This document shows positions 6,729 through 14,782 of a DNA stretch of 25,858 nucleotides, piece by piece. The position numbers and the translations under genes were made by a program. The notes under the pieces were generated by a model. That model saw only the letters and a program-made list of their open reading frames with translations, did no database searches and was not told the origin of the DNA. The number at the start of each line of letters is the position of its first letter. The first letter of the stretch is position 1. Source of the stretch: Acidobacteriota bacterium. GTDB taxonomy: Bacteria; Acidobacteriota; Terriglobia; Acidiferrales; UBA7541. The stretch covers positions 1 to 25,858 of the forward strand of contig QHYO01000068.1 in NCBI GenBank assembly GCA_003224135.1. Direction: 5' to 3'.

Positions 6729-7223
6729 TCAGGCTTTGCGTATCGCGTCATCTCGAAACTTGATTGCCGCGAGAATTGTCAGCAACGCGAACACGACCAA
6801 TGTCGTCAACTGAGTGGCCTTGAACGGAAGTTCGGATTGAGTTGGCGCGAGAACTTTCAGTGCCGGAACTTTCATGAACAGCTGCACGATCAATACAAAG
6901 AAGTTTAGATACTGGGCGATACTCGCAGTGATTACAAAAACCCGCCGCCACGGACCCGCGAGGCGACGAACGTAAAGCGCATAAATCGCGACTGCCAGCA
7001 CGAGCAGAGAAATAATTCCTATGGCATGCGAGGGCATAAAGTGATGAACTGGAAACAGGAAACCGGTGACGCTGGTCAAAACCGTCGTGGCCAAGAAAAC
7101 GGTCGTCCAACAGCCTAGTCGTTTTCCGCCGATGAAACCCAGTACGACAACGAATCCAGAAACGATACCGATCAAACTCAGCAGAACGTGAAAAAACGTG
7201 AATGGCGTCATTCCGAAAATCAT
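6729..7223 (-). CDS. Five-helix membrane protein of unknown function
   Basis: A hydrophobic protein of 164 residues that I do not recognise by name. There are five predicted membrane spans, at about 8-28, 34-56, 61-86, 92-118 and 137-157. The loop between spans 2 and 3 has FPVHHFMPSHAIG with three His residues near the membrane face, which could bind metal or haem; that is speculation. The loop before the last span is polar (APTQSELPFKATQ). Start: ATG at 7223; a second ATG four codons on is possible. A G-rich stretch (GGGGGAAATGGGA) lies just upstream. It is the last gene of the minus-strand run that includes the hydrolase, sigma factor and DoxX-like gene; 90 bases separate it from the hydrolase. 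Its stop touches the pseudogene region. Confidence 0.75.
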   Translation of the reverse strand: MIFGMTPFTFFHVLLSLIGIVSGFVVVLGFIGGKRLGCWTTVFLATTVLTSVTGFLFPVHHFMPSHAIGIISLLVLAVAIYALYVRRLAGPWRRVFVITASIAQYLNFFVLIVQLFMKVPALKVLAPTQSELPFKATQLTTLVVFALLTILAAIKFRDDAIRKA

Positions 7224-7313
7224 AGTCCCATTTCCCCCTTCGAAAGACTTTCTTGCCTATCTACCTGTGGTCCGCGTTTCACGCCCGAGGAAATCTCTTG
7301 CTCAAGCTTCTTG

Positions 7314-8129
7314 CTACGGCTTGAAGAATGCAAGCAACTCTGCATTCACTTTGTCTTTCAGCGTCGAGCACATTCCGTGCGGCGCTCCTGGATACACCTT
7401 GAGTGTCGCACCCTTGACGAGTTTGGACGAGAGCATGGCCGAAGCGCCGATGGGGACGATCTGATCGTCATCGCCATGAAGAATTAATGTTGGCACGTCG
7501 AATTTCTTCAGATCTTCCGTAAAATCGGTTTCAGAGAATGCCTTGATGCAGTCGTACGCGGCTTTGTGCCCACACAACATTGACTGCAACCAGAACGAAT
7601 CGCGTAGCCCCTGCGACACGGAGTTATTCGGGCGATTTGCGCCGTAGAACGGCGCACTGAGCTCTTTGAAGAATTGTGAACGATCATTCACGACGCCCGC
7701 GCGGATCTGGTCGAAAGCCTCCATCGGCAGACCGCCGGGATTTGCAGCAGTCTTCAGCATCAGTGGAGGCACTGCGCCGATGAGCACGGCCTTGGCGACG
7801 CGCTTTGTGCCGTGACGCCCGATGTACCGAGCGACTTCACCGCCGCCCGTCGAATGGCCAACGTGAATAGCGTCCTTCAGATCGAGCGCTCCGACAAGTT
7901 CCGCGACATCGTCGGCATAGGTGTTCATTTCATTGCCGTCCCAAGGTTGGCTTGACCTCCCATGTCCGCGGCGATCATGCGCGATGCAACGATATCCGCG
8001 GTCAGCCAGGAAAAGCATTTGATCTTCCCAGGCATCCGCGCTGAGCGGCCATCCGTGGCTGAACACTACTGGCTGCCCTTTGCCCCAGTCCTTGTAGTAA
8101 ATCTCTGTGCCGTCTTTCGTCGTGAACAT
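7314..8129 (-). CDS. Alpha/beta hydrolase, non-haem chloroperoxidase/arylesterase type
   Basis: A cytoplasmic alpha/beta hydrolase of 271 residues, typical for the cofactor-free haloperoxidase/perhydrolase/arylesterase group. The oxyanion-hole segment is [10 protein letters not shown] (21-30) with W27 after HG. The nucleophile elbow is [13 protein letters not shown] with S93. The acid is an Asp in HGDDDQIVP (about 218-226) and the histidine is H251 in GAPHGMC. The full triad is present. Family members hydrolyse esters and can make peracids or halogenate by way of peroxide; the natural substrate is unknown. ATG 8129 is supported by GAGAGGGGAG a few bases upstream. An 81-base structured gap separates it from the ECF sigma gene, so read-through from the sigma gene is possible but may be attenuated. 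Confidence 0.9.
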   Translation of the reverse strand: MFTTKDGTEIYYKDWGKGQPVVFSHGWPLSADAWEDQMLFLADRGYRCIAHDRRGHGRSSQPWDGNEMNTYADDVAELVGALDLKDAIHVGHSTGGGEVARYIGRHGTKRVAKAVLIGAVPPLMLKTAANPGGLPMEAFDQIRAGVVNDRSQFFKELSAPFYGANRPNNSVSQGLRDSFWLQSMLCGHKAAYDCIKAFSETDFTEDLKKFDVPTLILHGDDDQIVPIGASAMLSSKLVKGATLKVYPGAPHGMCSTLKDKVNAELLAFFKP

Positions 8130-8160
8130 GACTGCTCCCCTCTCTAGTCGTGGTTCAACC

Positions 8161-8210
8161 GCGTTTCACTTTAAACGCTAGGTTTCAACCGATTCCGCGG
8201 TTCACAAACC
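8161..8210 (-). other. Two adjacent hairpins between the sigma factor and hydrolase genes
   Basis: Hairpin one: GGTTT (8181-8185) pairs with AAACC (8206-8210), enclosing AACCG (8187-8191) with CGGTT (8198-8202). It begins directly at the sigma-factor stop. Hairpin two: GCGTTT (8161-8166) with AAACGC (8173-8178). Neither is followed by a U tract on the minus strand. They could be RNA processing or attenuation structures, or an operator for the hydrolase. Confidence 0.4.
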
Positions 8211-8867
8211 CTACGCCGCTCGCCTTTCTCGCGCCTGTCGAAAGGTCCTCCGCCGGTAGGATTTGCGTAATGCAGTTCGGGCATGGAACAGCCGTCCCTT
8301 CGTGGCCGCAACCGAGATGCCCAGTTGCGCCGCCGTTTCTTTCATCGATAACTCCCGCAATTGATGGAACACAACAGCGGTTCGAATTCGCGGGCGAAGA
8401 GCATTGACGGCATTCTTCAAAATCATTCCTTCCTCACGTTTTGCGTATATCTGTTCAGGATTCGGAGAATGGTCAGCAATCTGACTCATTAGCCAGTCCC
8501 TTCCTGGTTCGTCCGGATCGTTTTCGTAAACTTCGCGGTCCCGGCGGCTTTTGCGGCGGTTCATCAGCGCCGAGTTGATCGCGATGCGCGTGAGCCACGT
8601 CGAAAAACGCGATCTACCGTCAAAATCCTTCAAGTGGATTAACGCCCTCAGGAAAGAATCTTGAAGCGCATCTTCGGCGTCTTCGCGGTTTTTCGTGATG
8701 CGATAGAGTACCCGCAGAATCTTTGGTGCAGAACTATCGCACAAAAATTCGAGCGCCGCCTTTTTTCCGCGCTTTGCGTCCGCGACGAGCTTCCGCTCAC
8801 TGACAACGTGAATCCTGTTGCCGGAAAATAGATCGGCGTTGGACAAAACGTCCATCTTTGTTCCCAC
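8211..8867 (-). CDS. ECF-type RNA polymerase sigma factor
   Basis: A sigma-70 family group-4 factor of 218 residues. Sigma-2 spans about 40-108 with ILRVLYRITKNREDAEDALQ and the -10 recognition segment FSTWLTRIAINSALMNRRK. A long linker (109-147) is acidic. Sigma-4 is at about 148-202 with ELSMKETAAQLGISVAATKG and RLFHARTALRK, the helix-turn-helix for the -35 element. It ends in an Arg-rich tail. The GTG start at 8867 is well supported: AGGAGG (8875-8880) lies 7 bases before it, whereas the next ATG at 8855 is too far away. No anti-sigma factor gene (zinc-finger or transmembrane) is adjacent on either side, so control is not obvious. Tandem repeats in the upstream gap could be an autoregulatory site. 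Confidence 0.93.
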   Translation of the reverse strand: MGTKMDVLSNADLFSGNRIHVVSERKLVADAKRGKKAALEFLCDSSAPKILRVLYRITKNREDAEDALQDSFLRALIHLKDFDGRSRFSTWLTRIAINSALMNRRKSRRDREVYENDPDEPGRDWLMSQIADHSPNPEQIYAKREEGMILKNAVNALRPRIRTAVVFHQLRELSMKETAAQLGISVAATKGRLFHARTALRKSYRRRTFRQARERRAA

Positions 8868-8978
8868 AGCTACACCTCCTCGAGCGTTTCAGTCAATTGA
8901 AAGGCGGGCCGGGTACCCGCGCATGAGACTTTGCCGACCTCATGAGAAAGAAACATCACGGCATCGAATAGTTTTTTG

Positions 8979-9020
8979 CTACCACTGTCCGAGTGATTCG
9001 AACTACCACTTTCGAGTGGA
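8979..9020. repeat. Tandem imperfect repeat with two small hairpins upstream of the sigma gene
   Basis: CTACCACTGTCCGAGTG (8979-8995) and CTACCACTTTCGAGTG (9003-9018) are imperfect copies 24 bases apart. Each is also an inverted repeat: CACT/AGTG with loop GTCCG in the first, CCACT/AGTGG with loop TTCG in the second. They lie in the 253-base non-coding stretch (8868-9120) between the DoxX-like gene and the sigma gene. Two dyads about two helical turns apart would suit a dimeric regulator. No other feature was seen in this gap. Confidence 0.45.
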
Positions 9021-9120
9021 TAGGCAATCCCCGTCGGATGCCCTCTGGGCAGGCGTGTCCTCAACCTGTCATTCCAAAAGCCGCGGTATTTTTCGACGAT
9101 GAGCCGAGGGACGAACTGGG

Positions 9121-9576
9121 TTAGCCCTTAGGATTCTGCGGAGCGGGAGGAATCACAATCTCTCGCCATCCGAAAAGCCGTGCGTCGAGAGAAAATGCTC
9201 CCGGGCCGAGAAAACAAATCGCCACACACATCGCGATCGTCTCTGCGCTCGCCCATTTGGATTCAAACCAACCCAATGCCGGCAGTGGAAACCATGAAAG
9301 GGAGATCCCCAGACATTCAAGCCCTGCAAGCGGACTCAGGATCGGAGTCAGGAAGCCGACCAAGAGAGACACGCCCGTCATTAACAACAGTAGGGCCATG
9401 CCAAAAGCCACGACAGTCTGGTGTCCACGCGAAGAAAGGCTAATGGTCCCTTGTGCGACCAGTGTCACGCCGACAACTGCCCGCAGGATCAGCAAGCCGG
9501 TTCCCGGTGCTCCCGATGGAAACGCAGAAAAAAGCCTTTGCAGAGTGTGTCTCCTGCGGCGCGACCTGAACGCCAC
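9121..9576 (-). CDS. DoxX-like small membrane protein
   Basis: A protein of 151 residues with about four membrane spans. The segments TGLLILRAVVGVTLVAQGTI, MALLLLMTGVSLLVGFLTPI and SAETIAMCVAICFLGPGAFS followed by LDARLFGWREI match the general DoxX pattern: a first helix with a conserved Arg and Gly, and a late GPG-x-SLD-x-R-L-F-G block. DoxX-like proteins are linked to redox and sulfur stress, but their biochemical role is mostly unknown. The GTG at 9576 has AAGG six bases upstream. An in-frame CTG at 9543, seven bases after AGGAG, would give a protein beginning with QRLFSAFP, which fits the family start better. The start is therefore uncertain, the frame is not. Confidence 0.8.
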   Translation of the reverse strand: MAFRSRRRRHTLQRLFSAFPSGAPGTGLLILRAVVGVTLVAQGTISLSSRGHQTVVAFGMALLLLMTGVSLLVGFLTPILSPLAGLECLGISLSWFPLPALGWFESKWASAETIAMCVAICFLGPGAFSLDARLFGWREIVIPPAPQNPKG

Positions 9577-9611
9577 TTGTCACCTTATCGTCTAAAGTAG
9601 ATGAACGACGT

Positions 9612-9628
9612 GCCGGGCGAAACCCGAC
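9612..9628 (-). terminator. Possible factor-independent-like hairpin after the NarL-type operon
   Basis: On the minus strand GTCGGG, loop TTTCG, CCCGGC forms a 6-bp stem with one G-T pair. It lies in the 111-base gap between the NarL-type regulator (stop at 9688) and the DoxX-like gene. There is no U tract, so terminator function is weakly supported. Confidence 0.25.
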
Positions 9629-9687
9629 ATTCCGGTATCTTTCCATAACGCTTTGGGGGTATGTGCGGTCGAGCGGAATTTGAGGTG

Positions 9688-10317
9688 TTAAAGGTGGATG
9701 ATCCCGCGGCGAATGGCAATTGCAACAGCTTGTGTACGGTCGCTTGCTCCAAGTTTTTCCATGATGTGCTTTACGTGAACCTTCACTGTCTCTTCGGTGA
9801 TGAACAACTTCTCTCCGATGTCGCGGTTGCGGTTCCCTTCTGCGATTTGCCGCAAAACCTCAACTTCCCGTGTCGTCAGGTCTTCATCACTCAGATGCTC
9901 CGCAAGCTGGGCGGCAATCTGCGAGGGAATGCGTTTCTTACCGGCATGGACCTCACGGATCACTTCGAGCAGCTCTTTCGGCGGCGTGCTTTTCAACAAG
10001 TAACCGCGGGCGCCAGCCTCCAACGCTCGCTGGATCTCAACATCACCTTCAAAGGTAGTCAGTAGAATAATGCGCGCGTTCGGGAATTCCCTTCTAATCG
10101 CAATCGTCGTATCCACGCCGCTCATATCCGGCAGCCGCAGGTCCATGAGCGTCACATCAGGACGATTTTTGCGAAACTGCAGAATCGCATCGTGCGCATT
10201 GGCCGCATCGGCCACCAGTTGCATATCTGACTGACTGTTGATGACCGCAGCGATGCCCTCGCGCAGCAACGGATGGTCATCCACACTGAGGATCCGAATC
10301 TGCGCCCTTTCACTCAT
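9688..10317 (-). CDS. NarL/FixJ-family response regulator (LuxR-type DNA-binding)
   Basis: A response regulator of 209 residues. The receiver (about 6-122) has the acidic pair D13-D14 in LSVDDHP, the phospho-acceptor D59 in LMDLRLPD, T87-T88 and K109 in YLLKS. The LuxR-type helix-turn-helix (about 146-207) reads LTTREVEVLRQIAEGNRNRD, then IGEKLFITEETVKVHVKHIM and EKLGASDRTQAV. It acts as a transcription factor on phosphorylation by the kinase encoded upstream. ATG 10317 overlaps the kinase stop as TAATG, so the two are translationally coupled and form a cognate pair. It is the last gene of the lipoprotein-kinase-regulator operon. Confidence 0.95.
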   Translation of the reverse strand: MSERAQIRILSVDDHPLLREGIAAVINSQSDMQLVADAANAHDAILQFRKNRPDVTLMDLRLPDMSGVDTTIAIRREFPNARIILLTTFEGDVEIQRALEAGARGYLLKSTPPKELLEVIREVHAGKKRIPSQIAAQLAEHLSDEDLTTREVEVLRQIAEGNRNRDIGEKLFITEETVKVHVKHIMEKLGASDRTQAVAIAIRRGIIHL

Positions 10318-13300
10318 TACCGATGCACGCTTTCGGATTCCGGTTTTTTGTCTTCTCTTGCCTCCCGGGAATAAAGCCTGGAAAACCAGAGTTTCGGGCG
10401 CTTCGAAACTCCTGGTTCGAAGGCAATACGGCTCGGAACGGACAGTTCAATCTCCGTGCCGGCATCCGTACGGCTCAGCACTCTCAGCCTGGCACCGATC
10501 CTCTCTGCACGTTCCCGCATTCCCGATAGACCCCAGTGACCTTCCCGGCCAGAGTTCAACACGTTCGAATCGATCCCACAACCGTTGTCGCGCACGAGCA
10601 TACGCAAATGATTGACGGCATACTCAATTTCCATGACGATCTCCGTCGCGCGAGAAGGCCGAAACGCATTTGCCAGTCCCTCGCGCCCGATAAAATAAAT
10701 CTCGTCCCGGCTGGCAGTGCGCAATTGACGGGGATTGCCCTCGACGATGACTCGAAATGCGGATTGCATGGGCGAGGGTAGCTCTTGCTGAAGCTCGGAA
10801 AACGCCTCTTCCAGGCTCTTCTGGGTACCGGTCGACGAACGCAGCCCCCGAACCGTGTTTCGCCCTTCGTCGATAGCGCGAGTCATTAATTCGAGCACGC
10901 GGCCCACCATCGGTTTTGCCGGCGACTGCTCCGGTAAGCGCTCGTCGGCAACATGCAGCTGCATGGAAGCGCTGAGAACTCCTTGCAACAAAGTGTCGTG
11001 CAGCTCTTGTGCGATGCGCGTGCGCTCGGCGAGGCGTTCTTCGAACCGAATATTCATCTGGGCCGTCAACCTTCTTAGCCGCAGACGTACGAATAGCAAA
11101 ATGGCGAGGGCGCTCGCGACCACAGCGGAAAGCCGGAACCACCAGGTTTGCCAATATGCCGGAGCGATCTCAAACGGCACGACGGATTCCTCGCCGTTCC
11201 ACAGTCCATCGCTGTTGCTGGCGATTACGCGGAACCGATAGGTCCCAGAGCCGAGATTGTTGTAGGTAACTTCTCTTGCCGTCACCGGGTTGCTCCAACC
11301 TTCATCGAGTCCTTCAAGCTTATATTTGAATCGGACGCGTTCGGGTATCGACAAACTCAAGCCCGCATAGCTGAAGGTAATCCTCCGGCGGACTCCGGGC
11401 AGGTGAATTGGGGCATGCAAGCCGAGTGGATTGCCGTCCGCTGAAATTCCTTCAACATGAACAATTGCGGGAGCTGAACTGGCGATCACGCGCGCAGGAT
11501 CGACAACGGAAAGCCCTCGATTCATGGAAAGCCAGATCTTGCCGAGCGGATCCGCGAAAACAGACTGGTGACGCTTCACTCCCTCGATGCCATGCAACCC
11601 ATCTTCAAGTCCGTACTCCCGTATATCCGCGTCGCTGAGTGAAGTTCCGAGCAGTCTCTCACGATTCACACGAACCACGTGATCCGGCGTGGTAATCCAC
11701 AACCATCCCTTTCCGTCTTCTGCAATTCCCAGAATCTGTCCCTGCAATGAGGGCGGCAATTCTCCTGACGCTTGGATGTGACCGGATCGAATCACCGCAA
11801 TGCCTGAAGCTGTGCCAATCCAGAGGACTCCGGCGGAATCCGATGACAAGCAGTTCACATTTGCAGAAGGCAGCCCGTCGACAGTTTTGAATACCTGCCA
11901 CTTTCCTGCAAGGAGTGCAGTAACGCCATCTGGCGTCGCGAACCACATCGCGCCGTCAGGAGTTTCCGCGATCGAGTTCACCGTGTTGGAGCTTAGTCCG
12001 CTCGCGGTCGTGTATGTGGTGAAGCGGCCATCCTTGAGTTCGCTCACGCCACCATTCAGCGTGCCGGCCCAGATTGTGCCATCACGACTTCGGTGCACCG
12101 CGTAAACGCTGTTTTGTGCGAGGCCGTTTGCTTCCGTATAGGACTGAGCGTGAATTGAACCAGCCTTGTAAAATAGGTGCGTCAACCCGCCTTGCCGTCT
12201 GCCAATCCACAATTCTCCTTTGCTTCCCGTAATCGAATAGATGACGTCCTGGCCGAGTCCGTCGATTTCTAGGCTTCCGCCTTTGCGGCGCTTCAACCAA
12301 TGCAGCCCGCCCTCGAACGGAGCAAACCAGACGCGCTCATCCTCATCAACAAAAATTGGGCCCCCGCTCTCGGACTGCTGGCTCCCTACCGAATATGTTA
12401 CGAATGTGCTGTCGCGCAATCGCTCAATACTATGCAGGCCTCCGACCCACAAATTTCCTTCACGGTCTTCAAACAGGGCCGTTACCCGTTCGTTGACCCG
12501 CGTATCTGCTCCGTCCGCGGACACGCCGTCCGCGTTCAGTCGAATGAGTCCTCGTGATGTTCCGAGCCATATGTTGGAGTCGCGATCGCGAACGATTGAA
12601 TTCACTTTCGTCTTGCGCAGCGAAAGCGGTACTCCTAAAGAAGTGATCTCACTCCCGTTCCATCGCACAACACCCTTGTCCGTTCCAATCCACAACTCGC
12701 GGCTGTCCAGGGCCAAAATGCAGTTGATCCTATTGCCTGGCAGCCCTTTTCCCGCAGAGAAGACTCGTCCTTCGCTCACATAAAAAAGGCCTTTGTCGAG
12801 CGTGCCGAGCCATATCTTTCCGTCAGCCGTTTCCGCCATCGAAATGACCGCCGAGTTCGGTTCGGCAAAGCGATGAGGCACAACACCTGTGGCCCAACTG
12901 AGCCGGCTCGAAAGATTGTCGGCGAGTCCCGTTGATGCCGTGCTCGCGGGTGTAGCAGGTTGCGACGATGAAAAAATCGCCTCGAATTTTCCGGAATCAT
13001 ACTTAAGCCCGCCCAGGGCGAGAGAAGAGAACAACGGCGTTCCGTCCCTTCGCCTGCTGACAGCAGTAATGCCAGCCTCTGCTTCGTCGCGACCCAGGTC
13101 GAATTTTCCGTCGCGATAGCGCAAGATCTTTGTGCTCTGCAGCAGGATCCACAGATTTCCCTGCGCGTCCGCAACGAGGCTTTGCACAGGACCGATGGGA
13201 AACGAAGCTGGACTTGCTTGCTGGAACGGCCGGAAGCTCAGCCCATCGAACCGAATCAATCCCTTCTCGGTACCAATCCATAGGTACCCGTCGGCAGTTT

Positions 13301-13499
13301 GCGCAATGGCGGTGACGGCTCCTGCCGTGAACCCCTTGTCGCTTCCCCATCGCTCGCGAATGTACTGCGAAATCATGCGATTCGGATCAATCGCGTGGGC
13401 CGGCGAAGTGAAGAGCACGGCGGCTAGTGCGGCGATTACAGCTTTGAGAAGTAACGTTCTTTTGAATCGCCGATCACGGAAGGTATTCAAATTTCTCAA
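10317..13499 (-). CDS. Two-component-regulator-propeller sensor histidine kinase
   Basis: A 1060-residue hybrid-length sensor. Residues 1-36 are a signal/anchor (RRFKRTLLLKAVIAALAA to AHA). About 40-690 is a periplasmic propeller with at least ten Reg_prop repeats of the form G-x-LWIGT-x-GL, for example GYLWIGTEKGLIRFDG at 71-86 and GTIWAGTLNGGVSELKDGRF. A Y_Y_Y domain (about 700-785) contains FKYKLEGLDEGWS and YRFRVIASNSDG. One membrane span lies at 786-806. The HisKA_3 motif RIAQELHDTLLQG has the phospho-acceptor H834. The ATPase domain has an N box with N944 (GLANAFRPS, where the usual His after Arg is Pro), a G1 box DNGCG (971-975) and a GHWGLSGM motif. The TTG start at 13499 is preceded by GAGG at six bases and overlaps the lipoprotein gene by 26 bases. 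Ligand unknown; such sensors often monitor glycans. Confidence 0.93.
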   Translation of the reverse strand: MRNLNTFRDRRFKRTLLLKAVIAALAAVLFTSPAHAIDPNRMISQYIRERWGSDKGFTAGAVTAIAQTADGYLWIGTEKGLIRFDGLSFRPFQQASPASFPIGPVQSLVADAQGNLWILLQSTKILRYRDGKFDLGRDEAEAGITAVSRRRDGTPLFSSLALGGLKYDSGKFEAIFSSSQPATPASTASTGLADNLSSRLSWATGVVPHRFAEPNSAVISMAETADGKIWLGTLDKGLFYVSEGRVFSAGKGLPGNRINCILALDSRELWIGTDKGVVRWNGSEITSLGVPLSLRKTKVNSIVRDRDSNIWLGTSRGLIRLNADGVSADGADTRVNERVTALFEDREGNLWVGGLHSIERLRDSTFVTYSVGSQQSESGGPIFVDEDERVWFAPFEGGLHWLKRRKGGSLEIDGLGQDVIYSITGSKGELWIGRRQGGLTHLFYKAGSIHAQSYTEANGLAQNSVYAVHRSRDGTIWAGTLNGGVSELKDGRFTTYTTASGLSSNTVNSIAETPDGAMWFATPDGVTALLAGKWQVFKTVDGLPSANVNCLSSDSAGVLWIGTASGIAVIRSGHIQASGELPPSLQGQILGIAEDGKGWLWITTPDHVVRVNRERLLGTSLSDADIREYGLEDGLHGIEGVKRHQSVFADPLGKIWLSMNRGLSVVDPARVIASSAPAIVHVEGISADGNPLGLHAPIHLPGVRRRITFSYAGLSLSIPERVRFKYKLEGLDEGWSNPVTAREVTYNNLGSGTYRFRVIASNSDGLWNGEESVVPFEIAPAYWQTWWFRLSAVVASALAILLFVRLRLRRLTAQMNIRFEERLAERTRIAQELHDTLLQGVLSASMQLHVADERLPEQSPAKPMVGRVLELMTRAIDEGRNTVRGLRSSTGTQKSLEEAFSELQQELPSPMQSAFRVIVEGNPRQLRTASRDEIYFIGREGLANAFRPSRATEIVMEIEYAVNHLRMLVRDNGCGIDSNVLNSGREGHWGLSGMRERAERIGARLRVLSRTDAGTEIELSVPSRIAFEPGVSKRPKLWFSRLYSREAREDKKPESESVHR

Positions 13500-14625
13500 C
13501 TACAACCTCATTTTCTTTTTGCAGAGGATTCGTTTCGCTGGCGACAACGTAGAACAAGAGTTGGAGCGTTTCCTGGCCCGGCGAAGGTACTCCGGAAGTA
13601 AAAACATGTTCGGAAACCGCGGGTACTCCAGCAATCGAAGGACCCCGGACAGTTTTAAAAGTCGCGCGCCCGGATTCCCAATGCATTGAGTGCGTTAACG
13701 TACCCGAAGGCACCTTGAACGGAAATACATTCCCCGGAACGTAGAAGGGCTGAATACCATACTGCGCGTTGTTCTTGTTGGCGGCGTCTCCCCAGCGACT
13801 CATCTCAACGTCCAGTTCACGATAATGCTGGGCCCCTCCCCAATCGTCGAAGGTGTTCATACTTAGAACCGCCGCAGGCTCCAAATGGGAAGTGTCACCC
13901 ACTACCAGGATATAAGTTCCGTACCCGAGGCTCCGCGTGAGCTCCACTTCAGCACATGACCACCTGCCCGCCTTTTGCCGGATGCGCAGATGCAGAGCGC
14001 CGTGCGAATCCGTCCAAGCGTTATCACCGTCGTATAGATTATTGAGACCTCCACGGTCGCCAGCGATCGTGCGAACTTTCCAATCGTAACCGCTGAAATG
14101 AAGCGGCTTCGTGGGTGCGAGTGCCACGGGTCCGGTGCCCTTGACAACGTTCACGGCAACGACCGCGCCGCCCGGCGCAGGAGCCACATCCATCGTCGCA
14201 GCTGGCCGATAGCCTGGCTCAACCAAAAGAGCAGCGTACTCGAAACCCAAATGGGTCTCGGTGCTCCAGGTCGAGTCCGCATGAATCGGAATCAAGGACT
14301 CCGGCCACGGCTGTACCCACCATGGTCCGCTCCTGGCGTAGATGACGATTTGTTGACCGGGGCGCGCGCCAACAACGCGACCGGAAATGGTATCCACTCT
14401 CTCGCGACCGCCCTGTGCCGCTGGTGGGATCTTGGCGAACTCAATCGCAGGGTCGGCGGAAGCCTTCTGCGAGCGGCAGCCAGTCAGCAGGACACCAACG
14501 ATAAGCACCATGAGAATCGGAGATAGGAGTCCGCTAGAAATGAGCCGCCAGGGCCGGCGGCTTGCATGTCGATCACACATCGCCCTTGGCTCGCGCATCT
14601 GGCGTCCTGCCGTCTCTTGCCTCAT
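13474..14625 (-). CDS. Lipoprotein with a GH16/lectin-like beta-jelly-roll fold
   Basis: A protein of 383 residues from the ATG at 14625, supported by GAGGGG six bases upstream; an upstream TTG at 14673 is less likely, and a later ATG is possible. The N-terminal region is long and basic, then a hydrophobic core (SPILMVLIVGVLLTGC) with a lipobox LTGC, C50. A beta-rich domain (about 75-165) comes first, including ISGRVVGARPGQQIVIY. The C-terminal part (about 180-380) resembles GH16: GALHLRI, CAEVELTRSLGYGTYIL, and RELDVEMSRWG, where ELDVE (270-274) has the ExDxE spacing of GH16 catalytic sites without the beta bulge. The role may be cleavage or binding of beta-glucans at the cell surface. Whether it is active is not shown. 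The stop overlaps the propeller kinase start, pointing to joint sensing. Confidence 0.8.
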   Translation of the reverse strand: MRQETAGRQMREPRAMCDRHASRRPWRLISSGLLSPILMVLIVGVLLTGCRSQKASADPAIEFAKIPPAAQGGRERVDTISGRVVGARPGQQIVIYARSGPWWVQPWPESLIPIHADSTWSTETHLGFEYAALLVEPGYRPAATMDVAPAPGGAVVAVNVVKGTGPVALAPTKPLHFSGYDWKVRTIAGDRGGLNNLYDGDNAWTDSHGALHLRIRQKAGRWSCAEVELTRSLGYGTYILVVGDTSHLEPAAVLSMNTFDDWGGAQHYRELDVEMSRWGDAANKNNAQYGIQPFYVPGNVFPFKVPSGTLTHSMHWESGRATFKTVRGPSIAGVPAVSEHVFTSGVPSPGQETLQLLFYVVASETNPLQKENEVVVEKFEYLP

Positions 14626-14782
14626 CCAGCCCCTCGTTTTTTTGAAGTGGAAATCTAAAGGATTCCTGCACAAACATGACCTTCGGAACGCCTGATTCTA
14701 TCCGCTTGATTTAAAAATAGAAGCTTTTTCCGCTCCGCAATCCTATATTGACGTTGCAAATCCAGCTTTCATGTTTAGCGCG

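Noticed and set aside
8966..8979. 14-base match GAATAGTTTTTTGC to the minus strand near 21636-21655
   Set aside because: With both strands of 26 kb compared, a few 14-base matches are expected by chance; one copy simply covers a permease stop codon.
8870..9064. Short minus-strand frame of 64 codons between the DoxX-like and sigma genes
   Set aside because: No ribosome site or recognisable motif, and it covers the tandem repeats and the sigma-gene ribosome site. I looked for an anti-sigma or leader peptide and saw neither.
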